DNA of 64,000 nt from assembly GCF_947500065.1 (NCBI RefSeq), contig NZ_CANMQT010000001.1, positions 434,001-498,000 on the forward strand. The letters run 5' to 3'. The notes under the pieces were generated by a model. That model searched no databases and had not been told where the DNA came from. It was given only the letters and a program-made list of their open reading frames with translations. A program made the position numbers and the translations under genes. Source of the stretch: an uncultured Aquimarina sp. (GTDB taxonomy: Bacteria; Bacteroidota; Bacteroidia; Flavobacteriales; Flavobacteriaceae). Shown here piece by piece: positions 1 to 9,000 of this stretch (position 1 is the first letter of the stretch; the number at the start of each line of letters is the position of its first letter).

Positions 1-370
1 TAGCAGATGGTCCTGTAAAATAATATCCTTGTCCCATTATATCCGCAAAACCTTGAAATTGCATAAACACAAACAAGATTCCAAGACCTAATGTCGTTAA
101 CAATAAAATGCTTGCTAAGCTTTTTTTCTCATTTTCAATGGCTCTTTTAACCAGATATAACGCTATACTACTAGCAATCATAACCAACACACTTATGATA
201 AAAGAATTTGGAAAAACAAGATCAGTCAACCAATCTTCTCTGGTTTTACTTACCACATAAGCACTGGTAAGACCTGCAAATGTCATGGTCATACTCACCA
301 TTGCAAACCACATCATGGTTTTTTTTGCCCTTTTCTGTTTTTCTATTGTTGTCCCTTGCGTTAAATCCAT
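1..370 (-). CDS. Cytochrome c oxidase subunit III (partial, N-terminal part)
   Basis: Reading from the ATG at 370 towards base 1 gives about 123 residues with no stop, so the window cuts off the C-terminus. The protein starts MDLTQGTTIEKQKRAKKTMM. It then has hydrophobic helices with WFAMVSMTMTFAGLTSAY and, further on, LVMIASSIALY and a GLGILFVFMQFQGF segment ending GYYFTGPSA. This pattern matches heme-copper oxidase subunit III of Bacteroidota, a membrane subunit without redox centres that stabilises the oxidase. The ATG lies inside the end of the heme O synthase gene (10-base overlap), so the two are co-transcribed and probably translationally coupled. The main oxidase subunits are encoded about 24 kb away. 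The family call is good; which of several subunit III paralogues this is cannot be settled from a fragment. Confidence 0.85.
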   Translation of the reverse strand, partial: MDLTQGTTIEKQKRAKKTMMWFAMVSMTMTFAGLTSAYVVSKTREDWLTDLVFPNSFIISVLVMIASSIALYLVKRAIENEKKSLASILLLTTLGLGILFVFMQFQGFADIMGQGYYFTGPSA

Positions 371-1272
371 GCACGAATAAATTTATCTGCTACATAAATA
401 ATTTGCAGCAATGTAATATAAGACACACTCGCCAGCATCAATTGTTTTGCTGTCTTGGCATCTCTAACTTTATATAAACGAATTGCATACCTAAGTAAAA
501 ATCCGCCAATTAATAAAACTAAAATTCCGGAAACCGGGGTAATATATAATTTACCAGTAACACCAAACACAGGTATTAATGAAGTAGCAACTGTCCATAT
601 GGTGTAAATCACAACTTGAGTAGCTGTCCCTTTATCTCTTTTCCCAGTAGGCAACATAAAGAAACCTCCTTTTTTATAATCATCAAACAAAAACCAACCT
701 ATCGCCCAAAAATGAGGGAATTGCCAGAAAAACTGTATCATAAATAGGGTGCCCGGTTCGATACCAAAATCATTTGTGGCCGCGACCCATCCCAACATAA
801 AAGGTATAGCTCCAGGAATTGCCCCAACAAAAACAGCCAATGGAGTTTTGGTTTTTAGTGGCGTATATAAACTAACATATATAAAAATTGAAATAGCCCC
901 AAACATTGCTGTCTGCGGATTGATAAAATATAAAACAGAAATTCCTAAAATGGTAAAAATAGCAGCAATTGCAAAAGCGGTATTTACAGACATTCTTCCT
1001 GATGGAATTGGTCTGTCTTTGGTACGATCCATCAAAACATCCAGATCACGTTCTATAATCTGATTAAATGCATTAGACGCTCCCACCATAAAATAACCAC
1101 CTATCGATAAAAGTACAAGCGTACTCCAAGAAATGGTTTCAACTCCTAACAAGTAGCCCGCCACGGATGAAAAAACTACACTCAATGCCAATCGCATTTT
1201 AGTGATCTCTTTAAAATCCTGAATCACAGAAACTTTGGCAGTATCGACTTGGGTTATACTCAAATTTTGCAC
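361..1272 (-). CDS. ctaB: Protoheme IX farnesyltransferase (heme O synthase)
   Basis: A 303-residue UbiA-family membrane prenyltransferase that adds a farnesyl group to heme b to make heme O, the precursor of heme a for the oxidase. The first Asp-rich motif is at about residues 70-88 (N70, ERDLD, M81, DRTKDRP). The second conserved region reads WQFPHFW, then DDYKKGGFFMLP. About eight hydrophobic segments fit the family, and the length is normal. The start is a GTG at 1272: no in-frame ATG occurs before Met26, and the promoter -7 box ends only about 30 bases upstream. The gene overlaps the following oxidase subunit III gene by 10 bases. Function is very secure; the start is less so, and a few residues of the N-terminus could differ. 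Confidence 0.95.
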   Translation of the reverse strand: MQNLSITQVDTAKVSVIQDFKEITKMRLALSVVFSSVAGYLLGVETISWSTLVLLSIGGYFMVGASNAFNQIIERDLDVLMDRTKDRPIPSGRMSVNTAFAIAAIFTILGISVLYFINPQTAMFGAISIFIYVSLYTPLKTKTPLAVFVGAIPGAIPFMLGWVAATNDFGIEPGTLFMIQFFWQFPHFWAIGWFLFDDYKKGGFFMLPTGKRDKGTATQVVIYTIWTVATSLIPVFGVTGKLYITPVSGILVLLIGGFLLRYAIRLYKVRDAKTAKQLMLASVSYITLLQIIYVADKFIRAWI

Positions 1273-1303
1273 GTTAACTAAATAGCTTTTTTAAAAAGTG
1301 GTG

Positions 1304-1334
1304 CAAAGATATGCGTTAAAAGCATTTTAGACAA
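1304..1334 (-). promoter_or_regulatory. Bacteroidota-type promoter for ctaB-cox3
   Basis: On the - strand TATCTTTG (1311-1304) is a perfect TAnnTTTG -7 box. A TTG lies 20 bases upstream (1334-1332). The spacing and both boxes match the known Bacteroidota primary-sigma consensus. Transcription would begin about 25 bases before the GTG start of ctaB, which supports that start. Confidence 0.65.
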
Positions 1335-1443
1335 CTTATAACTATTTATAATTCACCTTTTAACAACTGTTTTAGCTAAATAAACGGTTTTTAGCATAGT
1401 TACAGCAAAGTTTTTACGATCTAAAGCTTGACATCAGTCAAAG

Positions 1444-1470
1444 TAAAAACCCAGCTAAAATTAGCTGGGT
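1444..1470 (-). terminator. Intrinsic terminator after the first TonB-like gene
   Basis: The arms ACCCAGCTAA (1449-1458) and TTAGCTGGGT (1461-1470) are perfectly complementary. On the - strand the hairpin is followed by GTTTTTAC. It lies just beyond the stop of the gene ending at 1480. Confidence 0.8.
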
Positions 1471-1479
1471 CTTCATTAT

Positions 1480-2223
1480 TTAATCAAGTATTTTAAAAGC
1501 AATAGGCAAAATATATTTCACCCGTACCGCTTCATCCCCAATTTTTCCAGGTTCCATGTTTGAAAACTTATCCACAACTCTTCTAGCTTCTCTTTCTAAA
1601 GCAGGATGCGGTGCCCTAACTTTAACCTCTTTAATAACCCCATCGGTATCGACCTGAAACTGAACATGGATCCTTTGCAACCCCTTTAGGCCATATTTCT
1701 CACCTAAACTAGCATTAAATTTTTTAGAGACTAATCGCTTAATCTTACTTGAGAAGCAAGCTATTCTATCATCATTATTATCAAATCCTTCGCAACCAGG
1801 GTAAATCGGTGCTATAGCAACCTTATCAATATCATAAACAATCTTTTCCTCAATACCCACATCTACGATCGAATCAATTGGAGGTGCTTTAGACTCGCCT
1901 TCATCAATTCTCTTGCCTAATTCGTTTTTGAGATTTTTCAAAGCAGCATTATTATCTATTACTTTTGGCTTTGTCCAATCTACTTTTTTAACCTTTTTTG
2001 TCTTAATGTTCACCTCTTTTTTTGGAGTTCTTTCAACTCTAAAAACATCCATTGTAAAATTAGTGTCACCTGTGTCCTTAGAAGCAATGTTAGGTAATTC
2101 AACTACTGAAACAGAAGTATACATCTCGAACATTACAAAAGTGAATAAAAGGCTTGCTATTAGCCCAATCTGAAAGTTTACCAATGTACTTTTTCGTACA
2201 TTAGCGTCATGCTTGTTACTCAT
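1480..2223 (-). CDS. TonB-like energy transducer, paralogue 1 of the cluster
   Basis: A 247-residue protein with a short cytoplasmic N-terminus, one membrane segment (about residues 17-36, FQIGLIASLLFTFVMFEMYT), a charged Lys-rich periplasmic linker and a C-terminal TonB_C-type domain (about 145-247). The domain carries RIHVQFQVDTDGVIKEVKV, a RAPHPALEREARRV segment and a final MEPGK..GDEAVRVKYILPI. Such proteins couple inner-membrane proton-motive force to outer-membrane TonB-dependent transporters. The long proline stretch of classical TonB is missing, so it may be a dedicated transducer or a TonB-domain protein with another role. Just before the TonB_C core lies PGCEGF followed by a second cysteine, a pattern shared with its neighbours. 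It is closest to the next gene upstream, sharing the N-terminal 30 residues and the leader sequence. No exbB or exbD is adjacent. Confidence 0.8.
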   Translation of the reverse strand: MSNKHDANVRKSTLVNFQIGLIASLLFTFVMFEMYTSVSVVELPNIASKDTGDTNFTMDVFRVERTPKKEVNIKTKKVKKVDWTKPKVIDNNAALKNLKNELGKRIDEGESKAPPIDSIVDVGIEEKIVYDIDKVAIAPIYPGCEGFDNNDDRIACFSSKIKRLVSKKFNASLGEKYGLKGLQRIHVQFQVDTDGVIKEVKVRAPHPALEREARRVVDKFSNMEPGKIGDEAVRVKYILPIAFKILD

Positions 2224-2278
2224 ACTATTTAGTTTTAACGTTACAATTAAAATTTAAATCAACAAGCATACCAAAAGG

Positions 2279-2307
2279 AATCCCGTATACGATTATCGTA
2301 ACGGGAT
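2279..2307 (-). terminator. Intrinsic terminator after the second TonB-like gene
   Basis: On the - strand GAATCCCGT pairs with ACGGGATTC across an inner, partly paired TACGATAATCGTA segment, followed by CCTTTTGG. It stands between paralogues 2 and 1, so each gene seems to be its own transcription unit. Confidence 0.7.
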
Positions 2308-2333
2308 TCTGATATTTTAAGATGTATTCTTAC

Positions 2334-3077
2334 TTATTCCTGAACCTTAAACACAATAGGTAACTGATACTTAACTGTAACAGGCGTTTTACGTTGTTTT
2401 CCTGGTGTCATTGTTGGAAATAATCCAATTACTCTTTCCGCTTCTTTTTTAAGCTTAGGATGTGGTGCTCTGACCTGAATATTCTGAACAGTTCCATCAG
2501 CAGCTACATCAAACAATGCATATATTCTTTGAACACCACTTAAACCGTACTCACTTCCTATATCTGTATTAAATTTCCTAGAAATAATTTTACCTATCTT
2601 CTCAGAAAAACAGGCAGCTCTTTCCTTATTAGTCTTTAAACGCTCACAACCAGGAAAAATAGGTACGTCTTCTACTATAGAAAAAGGAACATTTTCCGGA
2701 ATTTCCTCTTCTTCTTTATCCACTAAAGCATCTGGATTAAATGGTGTAGATTCTACTGGCTCTACACTTTTGAACTCTTCTTTAATATCGTCTAATACAA
2801 CATCATCCTTAACGACTTCAAATTCTGTAGGATCCGGAATTGGTTCAGGTCTTTTTTGTGCTACCACTTTTTGCTCTGGCTCCTGATAGACTTCAAACGC
2901 CCCATCCCATATAAATTGCTCATCTTCTTCCACTATTGGATCAGAAATAATCTTGTCAATAGAATCAGAAGTATACACTTCGAACATCACATAGGTGAAT
3001 AATAGACTTGCTACAAGTCCAATCTGAAAGTTTACCAATGTGCTTTTCCGCACATTAACATCATGCTTGTTACTCAT
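2334..3077 (-). CDS. TonB-like energy transducer, paralogue 2 of the cluster
   Basis: The chosen start is the ATG at 3077 (MSNKHDVNVRKSTLVNFQIG), not the upstream ATG at 3128. It aligns exactly with the start of paralogue 1 and gives the same length, 247 residues. One membrane segment (about 17-36) is followed by an acidic and proline-containing linker (EPEQKVVAQKRPEPIPDPTE) and a C-terminal TonB_C-type domain with RIYALFDVAADGTVQNIQV, RAPHPKLKKEAERV and TPGKQRKTPVTVKYQLPI. The motif PIFPGCER followed by a second Cys precedes the domain. The expected role is energising outer-membrane transport from the inner membrane. High identity of N-terminus and leader with paralogue 1 implies a fairly recent tandem duplication; the linkers have diverged strongly. 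Confidence 0.8.
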   Translation of the reverse strand: MSNKHDVNVRKSTLVNFQIGLVASLLFTYVMFEVYTSDSIDKIISDPIVEEDEQFIWDGAFEVYQEPEQKVVAQKRPEPIPDPTEFEVVKDDVVLDDIKEEFKSVEPVESTPFNPDALVDKEEEEIPENVPFSIVEDVPIFPGCERLKTNKERAACFSEKIGKIISRKFNTDIGSEYGLSGVQRIYALFDVAADGTVQNIQVRAPHPKLKKEAERVIGLFPTMTPGKQRKTPVTVKYQLPIVFKVQE

Positions 3078-3128
3078 ATTATTTAGTTTTAACGTTACAG
3101 TTACTACTAAACACAACAAGCATACCAA

Positions 3129-3175
3129 AAAAAGAATTCTATCTACTATAAATTAAAATGGATTCTTTTGACTTT
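3129..3175 (-). terminator. Probable intrinsic terminator after the double-domain TonB-like gene
   Basis: AAAAGAAT (3129-3137 region) pairs with ATTCTTTT (about 3161-3170). On the - strand the hairpin is followed by seven T residues. The stem is AT-rich, so it is weaker than the others in the cluster. Confidence 0.5.
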
Positions 3176-3194
3176 TTTTTAAGCAACCAACATC

Positions 3195-4106
3195 CTATTT
3201 GACCGCAAATTTTATCGGCAATGCGTAAAGCACACCCACATCTTCTCCATCTAATTTAGCAGGTTTCATCTTAGGCAACATTTTCACTACCCTAATTGCC
3301 TCCTTTTCCAGTTCTGGATGAGGACCTTTAGATTGCACATTAATAACATTCCCACATTTGCTGATAGAAAAACGAACATAAATCGTATTAATACCTGATA
3401 AACCAAGTTTTTCAGCAATCTTTACATTGAAACTTTTATTAACAAACTTTTTAATTTTTTCACTTAAACAACGTTTATCTTTTTTTGCCTTTCCCGTTTC
3501 TCGACATTCAGGGTGTATCACCTGATTATCAAAAACCATATCTTTGAAATCTTTTCCAAAGTCTCTTTGAACATAGAATAACTTACGATTATTTTTATTC
3601 TCCGATGACTTCGCTACTATTTTAAGTTCAAAAAACACAGCTACAGCTTCTCCTTTATGTTTTCCTGGACGTATTCGTGGAACTTTAGATAATTTAGCAA
3701 TAGCTTCTTTAGCATACCTATCCATAATCTCATCATTACCCGAAACATAAAACTGTTTCACAATTCCAGTAGTATCAATAACAAATTGAATTGTCGCTCG
3801 TAATGGGGTTGAAACATATTTATTTTCTTTATCGAAACCATTTTTTATATGTTTTCTTACCAATTTCATAACCGAAAGACCAAAACAGTTACGTTGCTCA
3901 CAATCTTCTCCCCATGTACTACATCCAGCAAATACCGGAGGAACATCCACTTCTTTAAATGGGACAAAATCACCAAAAGATCTCCTAGTAGTATCTGTTT
4001 TTACCTGATATGGTCTTGAGTTTAAAAAATTAACACTAAAAATCAACAAAAATATTATCAAATATTTGGTAGATCGTTTTACAAATTGATCGGTTATATT
4101 ATACAT
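3195..4106 (-). CDS. TonB-like protein with two tandem C-terminal domains
   Basis: A 303-residue protein with an N-terminal hydrophobic segment (about 14-30, YLIIFLLIFSVNFL) that may be a signal anchor. Two TonB_C-like units follow. The first (about 55-165) starts at PPVFAGCSTW and includes LRATIQFVIDTTGIVKQFYV and IRPGKHKGEAVAVFFEL. The second (about 195-303) starts at HPECRETG and includes INTIYVRFSISKCGNVINV, GPHPELEKEAIRV and MKPAKLDGEDVGVLYALPI. The second unit resembles the tonB gene downstream most closely; the first is degenerate. There is no proline-rich linker, so spanning the periplasm as a normal TonB is doubtful. It may modulate its neighbours or bind a partner in the periplasm. 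Each unit keeps the Cys pair seen throughout the cluster. Family call is fair; function is unknown. Confidence 0.7.
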   Translation of the reverse strand: MYNITDQFVKRSTKYLIIFLLIFSVNFLNSRPYQVKTDTTRRSFGDFVPFKEVDVPPVFAGCSTWGEDCEQRNCFGLSVMKLVRKHIKNGFDKENKYVSTPLRATIQFVIDTTGIVKQFYVSGNDEIMDRYAKEAIAKLSKVPRIRPGKHKGEAVAVFFELKIVAKSSENKNNRKLFYVQRDFGKDFKDMVFDNQVIHPECRETGKAKKDKRCLSEKIKKFVNKSFNVKIAEKLGLSGINTIYVRFSISKCGNVINVQSKGPHPELEKEAIRVVKMLPKMKPAKLDGEDVGVLYALPIKFAVK

Positions 4107-4213
4107 ATTCTCAGTATCGTTTTACGATTTAAAAAATTTATTTTGATAGTATGTGTCAAAATCCAATACTATGTTACCTTCTACTATGTTATTTCTTCAA
4201 AAATTGACATAAA

Positions 4214-4245
4214 AAAACTTCCATTAAACTAATAATGGAAGTTTT
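4214..4245 (-). terminator. Intrinsic terminator after tonB
   Basis: AAAACTTCCATT (4214-4225) and AATGGAAGTTTT (4234-4245) form a perfect 12-bp stem, with a T-rich run on both sides. On the - strand it directly follows the tonB gene that ends at 4267. Confidence 0.8.
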
Positions 4246-4266
4246 ATATAAAAATATATTTTTACT

Positions 4267-4992
4267 CTAATCCTGAACCTGGAAAACAATTGGTAAAGAA
4301 TACAGTACACCTACTGCTTTTCCTCTTTGTTTACCTGGAGTCATTTTAGGAAGCATCTTCACTACTCTTTGAGCTTCTTTCTCTAATCTTGGGTGAGGAC
4401 CTCTAGCCTGAACACCTACAATATTTCCGCTTCTATCAATTTTAAAACGAACATATATTCTATTCACTCCAGAAAGACCTAACTCACTTCCTAATTCTGT
4501 ATTAAATTTACGGTTAACAAATTTCTTAACCTTATCACTCATACATTTCTTTTTAGCAGCATTTCCAGCTTCCTTTTCACAACCAGGAAAAACCGGTACA
4601 TTTTCAATTACCGCAAAAGGTACATCAGCAATTTCTTCCTCTTCTTCTACATCTTCTACTTCTTCTACCTCTACTATTTCTTCTTCTTGATTGGTTTCAG
4701 TAGATTCAATAATTGTTTCTTCTACTTCCTCTTCATCCTCTACAACATCAATAATTTCTGGTGCTGGTGGCGGAGGAGGTGGAGGTGGAGGTGTATTTAA
4801 GTTCTGAGTAATAGGAACTTCTTCTTCCTCTAATTCATCAAGATTAACCTGACCAATATCGATATTACTTCTGTCATAGGTTTTCCACTCTATACTTTGC
4901 CAAGTGACAAATAAAACTAAAATAAGTCCTAATTGTAAAAACAAGGCACTTTTTTTGGTTAAATCTGCTTTCGGATTTTTCTTCGGTTCCAT
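4267..4992 (-). CDS. tonB: Energy transducer TonB (classical architecture)
   Basis: A 241-residue protein with the full TonB layout. A Lys-rich cytoplasmic tail (MEPKKNPKADLTKKSA) is followed by one membrane helix (about 16-32). Then come a nine-proline run (68-76), a strongly acidic periplasmic linker rich in Glu and Val (about 80-130), and a C-terminal TonB_C domain (about 140-241). That domain has RIYVRFKIDRSGNIVGVQA, GPHPRLEKEAQRV and TPGKQRGKAVGVLYSLPIV. TonB links ExbB/ExbD-harvested proton-motive force to TonB-dependent receptors, including SusC-like ones in this phylum. The motif PVFPGCEK and a second Cys precede the domain. ExbB/ExbD are not in the window. It is the best candidate for the housekeeping TonB of the cluster. 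Confidence 0.9.
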   Translation of the reverse strand: MEPKKNPKADLTKKSALFLQLGLILVLFVTWQSIEWKTYDRSNIDIGQVNLDELEEEEVPITQNLNTPPPPPPPPPAPEIIDVVEDEEEVEETIIESTETNQEEEIVEVEEVEDVEEEEEIADVPFAVIENVPVFPGCEKEAGNAAKKKCMSDKVKKFVNRKFNTELGSELGLSGVNRIYVRFKIDRSGNIVGVQARGPHPRLEKEAQRVVKMLPKMTPGKQRGKAVGVLYSLPIVFQVQD

Positions 4993-5145
4993 ATTACAAT
5001 GTTATTATATGATTGCTAAAATAGCTAATTTCTTTTGTATTTTCCAAGTAATAGTCAAAATGTAAAACAAAAAATACAATTTTTAACTTTTAGCAACTAC
5101 AAATTATGTTATTATTACTGGCAACTAATCGCATATACTTATGCA

Positions 5146-5577
5146 TTAATAGTATTTCACCCTAAGGCTAACTAACTTATTTTTAAGTATTTTCAAAATA
5201 AATACAGCAAAAACAATGCCACTAGTATTTGCCAAAACATCATTCCACTCTGGACTACGATAGTCTGTCAATATTGCTTGAAAAAATTCCATTAAAACTC
5301 CAAACAAAAAAGCTAAAACAGCAGCTCTTATCCAACTTCTAGAGAATTTTCCTGGTTGTTTTTCCGAATAAAAGAAAAACAAAAACCAAACAATTGTAAA
5401 AACAAAGTATGCTAGCAAATGCCCAATTTTATCACTTCCTTTCACATTAACATCAACCGGAATAATAACTTTAGCTAGAGACAACCAGCCAATCAAACCA
5501 GTATACCCTAATACTAATGTAAGCAAATACTTATGCACCAATAAGCTCTTTATAACTATCTGCTGATAAAAGATCAT
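5146..5577 (-). CDS. VanZ-like family membrane protein
   Basis: A 143-residue protein with four hydrophobic helices. VanZ-family features are [18 protein letters not shown] (the Asp-Lys-x-x-His of the first conserved loop), [11 protein letters not shown] and the loop [20 protein letters not shown]. In this family the E-x-x-Q and D-x-x-x-N positions are typical. The molecular role is unknown outside the VanZ teicoplanin-resistance case, so no resistance function should be assumed. The ATG at 5577 overlaps gcvH by 47 bases. A GTG at 5538 (or TTG at 5541) would give an overlap of 8-11 bases and a protein starting near HKYLLTL; both are possible. The same-strand, overlapping arrangement implies co-transcription with gcvH. 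Confidence 0.75.
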   Translation of the reverse strand: MIFYQQIVIKSLLVHKYLLTLVLGYTGLIGWLSLAKVIIPVDVNVKGSDKIGHLLAYFVFTIVWFLFFFYSEKQPGKFSRSWIRAAVLAFLFGVLMEFFQAILTDYRSPEWNDVLANTSGIVFAVFILKILKNKLVSLRVKYY

Positions 5578-5911
5578 CTATTTGCGACACATCAGTCATC
5601 TTAATCTTCACCATCCATCCTTCACCGTACGGGTCACTATTAACCAATTCTGGATCACCTTCTAAAGTTTCATTAAATTCCGCAATTTCTCCGGTTAAGG
5701 GTAGAAATAAATCAGAAACTGTTTTTACAGCTTCTACAGTCCCGAAAACTTCTTCTCGTTCTAGTTCTTCACCTACGGTTTCAACCTCTACATAAACGAT
5801 ATCACCTAATTCACTCTGCGCAAAATCTGTGATTCCTACTGTAGCGATGTCTCCATCTATTTTGATCCACTCATGATCCTTTGTGTATTTTAATTCTGAA
5901 GGAATATTCAT
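5531..5911 (-). CDS. gcvH: Glycine cleavage system H protein
   Basis: A 126-residue lipoyl carrier that shuttles the methylamine group of glycine between the P, T and L proteins. The lipoylation site is K63 in the stretch [15 protein letters not shown], exactly where the family has it. The N-terminal half has the [14 protein letters not shown] signature and the C-terminal part EGWMVKIKM. Length is normal. The P, T and L genes are not in this window. The gene lies between sprA upstream and the VanZ-like gene downstream on the same strand, an arrangement I believe is common in flavobacteria. A TATTTTCG box about 45 bases upstream of the ATG is a possible weak promoter. Confidence 0.97.
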   Translation of the reverse strand: MNIPSELKYTKDHEWIKIDGDIATVGITDFAQSELGDIVYVEVETVGEELEREEVFGTVEAVKTVSDLFLPLTGEIAEFNETLEGDPELVNSDPYGEGWMVKIKMTDVSQIDDLLSADSYKELIGA

Positions 5912-6072
5912 CCGAAAAAGTATTTATAAGTTGTTATTATTTTGAAGACGAAAATAAATCTATTTTATCAGATTTTCGAAAAACAGCTTTAAAAATTATT
6001 AAAAATTAATAGTCAACCAACTTAATTACATAGTCACTAATGAAATCTTACCTAATCACTATAGTATCTTGA

Positions 6073-9000
6073 TTAATTTCCAAAATTATATCGTAACGTA
6101 AAACCTCCACGTATTGTAGTTTGCGGAAAAGCAGTAGAAATCGAATACTCAGAGAACGTATGATCATAAAACAATAATGCCGTTAAGTTTTTGCTTAAAG
6201 CATAATCGGCAGTAAACTTAATACCATAAATATCCTGACCCGCGGTTACTTGCGTATTTTCTATATCCAAATACCTAATCACGGTTTCGTTTTGACGAAG
6301 TGACAGATCTGCTCTAAAATTAAGATCACTCTTTAGGGTAGTCTTTTTCCCAGCTATTCTAGTTACAAATGTCAAATCCTGCATTCTATATCCAAGACCA
6401 ATTATATACTCATTTCCTTGAATCTCTGTAAGTAAGTTATTATCAAAACTTAGTGATAAAGCTCTATCCTTTTTCCATTCGGCAAGGATTTTTATGGAGT
6501 TCTTCATTTCCATATCCAATCGTATCAAAGGACTAAATTGCTCTGTAAGATTAATATTAGCGTATAACTCTGGATTTTTGAAATTATCTCCTTGATCTAA
6601 TTCATTTGGATTATTTGGGTTGTAATCAAGATTTGTCTGAAACTGATTGATGGTATAATTGGCACGATACCCGTGTGCCATAGAAAACCTTTTAAAACGT
6701 TTCTTAAACCACTTTAAGTTCATTAAACCTGTATATTTAATATCCCAGTTAGGAAGCGGAACATCTCTAAAAGCACCTTTCTGAACACTTTCTGGATTTG
6801 CTCCTGTATATGCCGCTAGGAACGCAGGTAAAAGAACTGCTTGGTTTGTTGGTCCAAATCCATCAGGAAAACCATCTCCATCTGAGTCCGCAGTTATACC
6901 TCTTTCTAGCGCCAAACGCCTTGCAATAACTAGCCTATTTTCTCTAAACTCATCAAAAGTATCAGAAGTAAACTCATCACTTGTCTTAAACGCTGTCTTT
7001 ATCAATAAAGTAGAGATTGTATAATTACCAAACGTATTTGGTGTCAATGATTCATATTCCAAATCACTATCAACTCTATAATTCTCCGTGAAGGTTTCTG
7101 AATAATTCCTACTAGCACTAATATCAATTTTAAGATCCTTTAGTAAATCTACCGAAGCTTGCACATTCAATTGCCTTCCTTCTACTTCTCTATACTGTTG
7201 ATTAAAATCTTGATACAAAGTCAACCAACCATTTCTTGCTGCTAAATCTCTTATTTCTGCCTGACTCCCAAAGGTAAAGCCAGCTGTAGGCTTTAATGTT
7301 CCCACAAATCCAGGTTCGCGTAAATATCCTGGCAAGAAAATACCATTATCTTGTTGATAGTTAATATTCACCTTTTTAACTGCAGTAACCAATCCTATCA
7401 CTGTATTTAAAGCTTTATCAACAACCGTAAGTTTACTAGATTTCTTTTTTGTCTTCTTAGTCTTTTTATTATCTAAAGTAGGCTTTGACGCATCTTTTTC
7501 TCCCTCTTCTTTCGTCGTCTTCCTTTTCTTAGTTTTCTGTCTTCCTGGTTTTTTCTTAGTTAGACCAACATACTTATACAAAGTCCCCATATCTAATGAA
7601 CCAGTGACATTGTGCACATTAGCATTCTGAATACTATTTCCTAAATCTGGAATTCCTTCCAGATTTTTCAGCGCTTCACTTCCTTTGGTCCACTGAAAAT
7701 CTGCGGAATAGGAGTATGTAGCTCTCATAAATTTAAATAAAGGAATCTTATTAAAAGGAATTTCATAATTTACCTGCAATTGCTGGCTATGGAAGTTAGG
7801 ATCACCAATATCAAATAAACCACTCCACACCCCTACAGAATTATTTATAGCGCCATCATCATCAATAAAATTCTTTACAATTCTATTATTAGCTGAATTA
7901 AAGCTAAAATTTAGTGATTTTGTAAGGTTATAATTAATACCATACTGCCAGTCAAATAGAAAATTACGCTGTGTAAGTGCAGGTAATCTGATATCACTTG
8001 GTCCTAACGTAATATCTCTAAAGACCTGTTCATTAAACTGTCTGTTTATATTAGAATTGACAGAAATACTAGTTGGCAACAAATTAAAATTAAAGTCTTT
8101 TAATAAGTCAAAGTATTTACTTTTCCCTAAAAGCTTAATTTTCTTAAAAGGCTCTACTTCCTTTGGTTGAAAACTAAAATCATAAGTACCACCTAAACGT
8201 ACACTTTGATCCAAAGAGTTCTCTATTTCAAAGTCGTGATGATCTGTTTGATTATAGGTTCCAGAAAAAGCAAAGTTCTCTACATCGTATGGCATTGGTT
8301 TACTATCACCTGTTCGATCTTTTCGCAATCCTATGACATTAAAACTTTGTCTTTTTGTATAATTAACGGATTGTCTTCTTATTCTTTCTTTTTCATCAGG
8401 ATTTGTTTCATTATCCAATCTATCCTGTAACTCTATATCTAAAAACTCAGGATCATACTGAGGTGTAATCAGCTCCTCACCTCTACTATAATTAAATGGC
8501 ACTTGTAAACCCCATTTTTTTGGTAACAACTGTCCTAAGTTAACATTAGTGGTAAGATCATACTGCTTAACATCCTCTATACTACGTTCATTTGGGCCTT
8601 GCTCAATCCCACCAAAACCAATAGTACTAATTCTACCTGAAGCACTTACCGTTGCAAAATCAGCAACATTAGCATCCATACTACCAACCGCGGCCCAACC
8701 TCCTCGATTCTTAAGGTCACTCAAACGCATTTCGTTAAACCATACTGAGCCAGATTCGTCCGAACCACTAGCATTTTTAACCCCCACCATCATTACCTTT
8801 ATATCTCCAAAATTAGGATTCCCCTTAATACCTACTCTTAGATTATTAGGTCCATTAAAAAAGTTAAGGTCTGCATTGTTTAAAGATCCATCTCCTATTA
8901 CAGAAGCTTTTACTTCTTGCAGGAATTCTAATGGAAGGTTTAATCTATTGGCTTCCGGCCATACATCTTCTGCATTACTGGTATTTAAATCAGAAACTAC

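Noticed and set aside
5131..5144. Small palindrome after the VanZ-like gene as a terminator
   Set aside because: The stem is only 5 bp and no T run follows on the - strand.
5146..5577. VanZ-like protein read as a glycopeptide-resistance gene
   Set aside because: No other van genes are present; the family is widespread in bacteria that lack such resistance.
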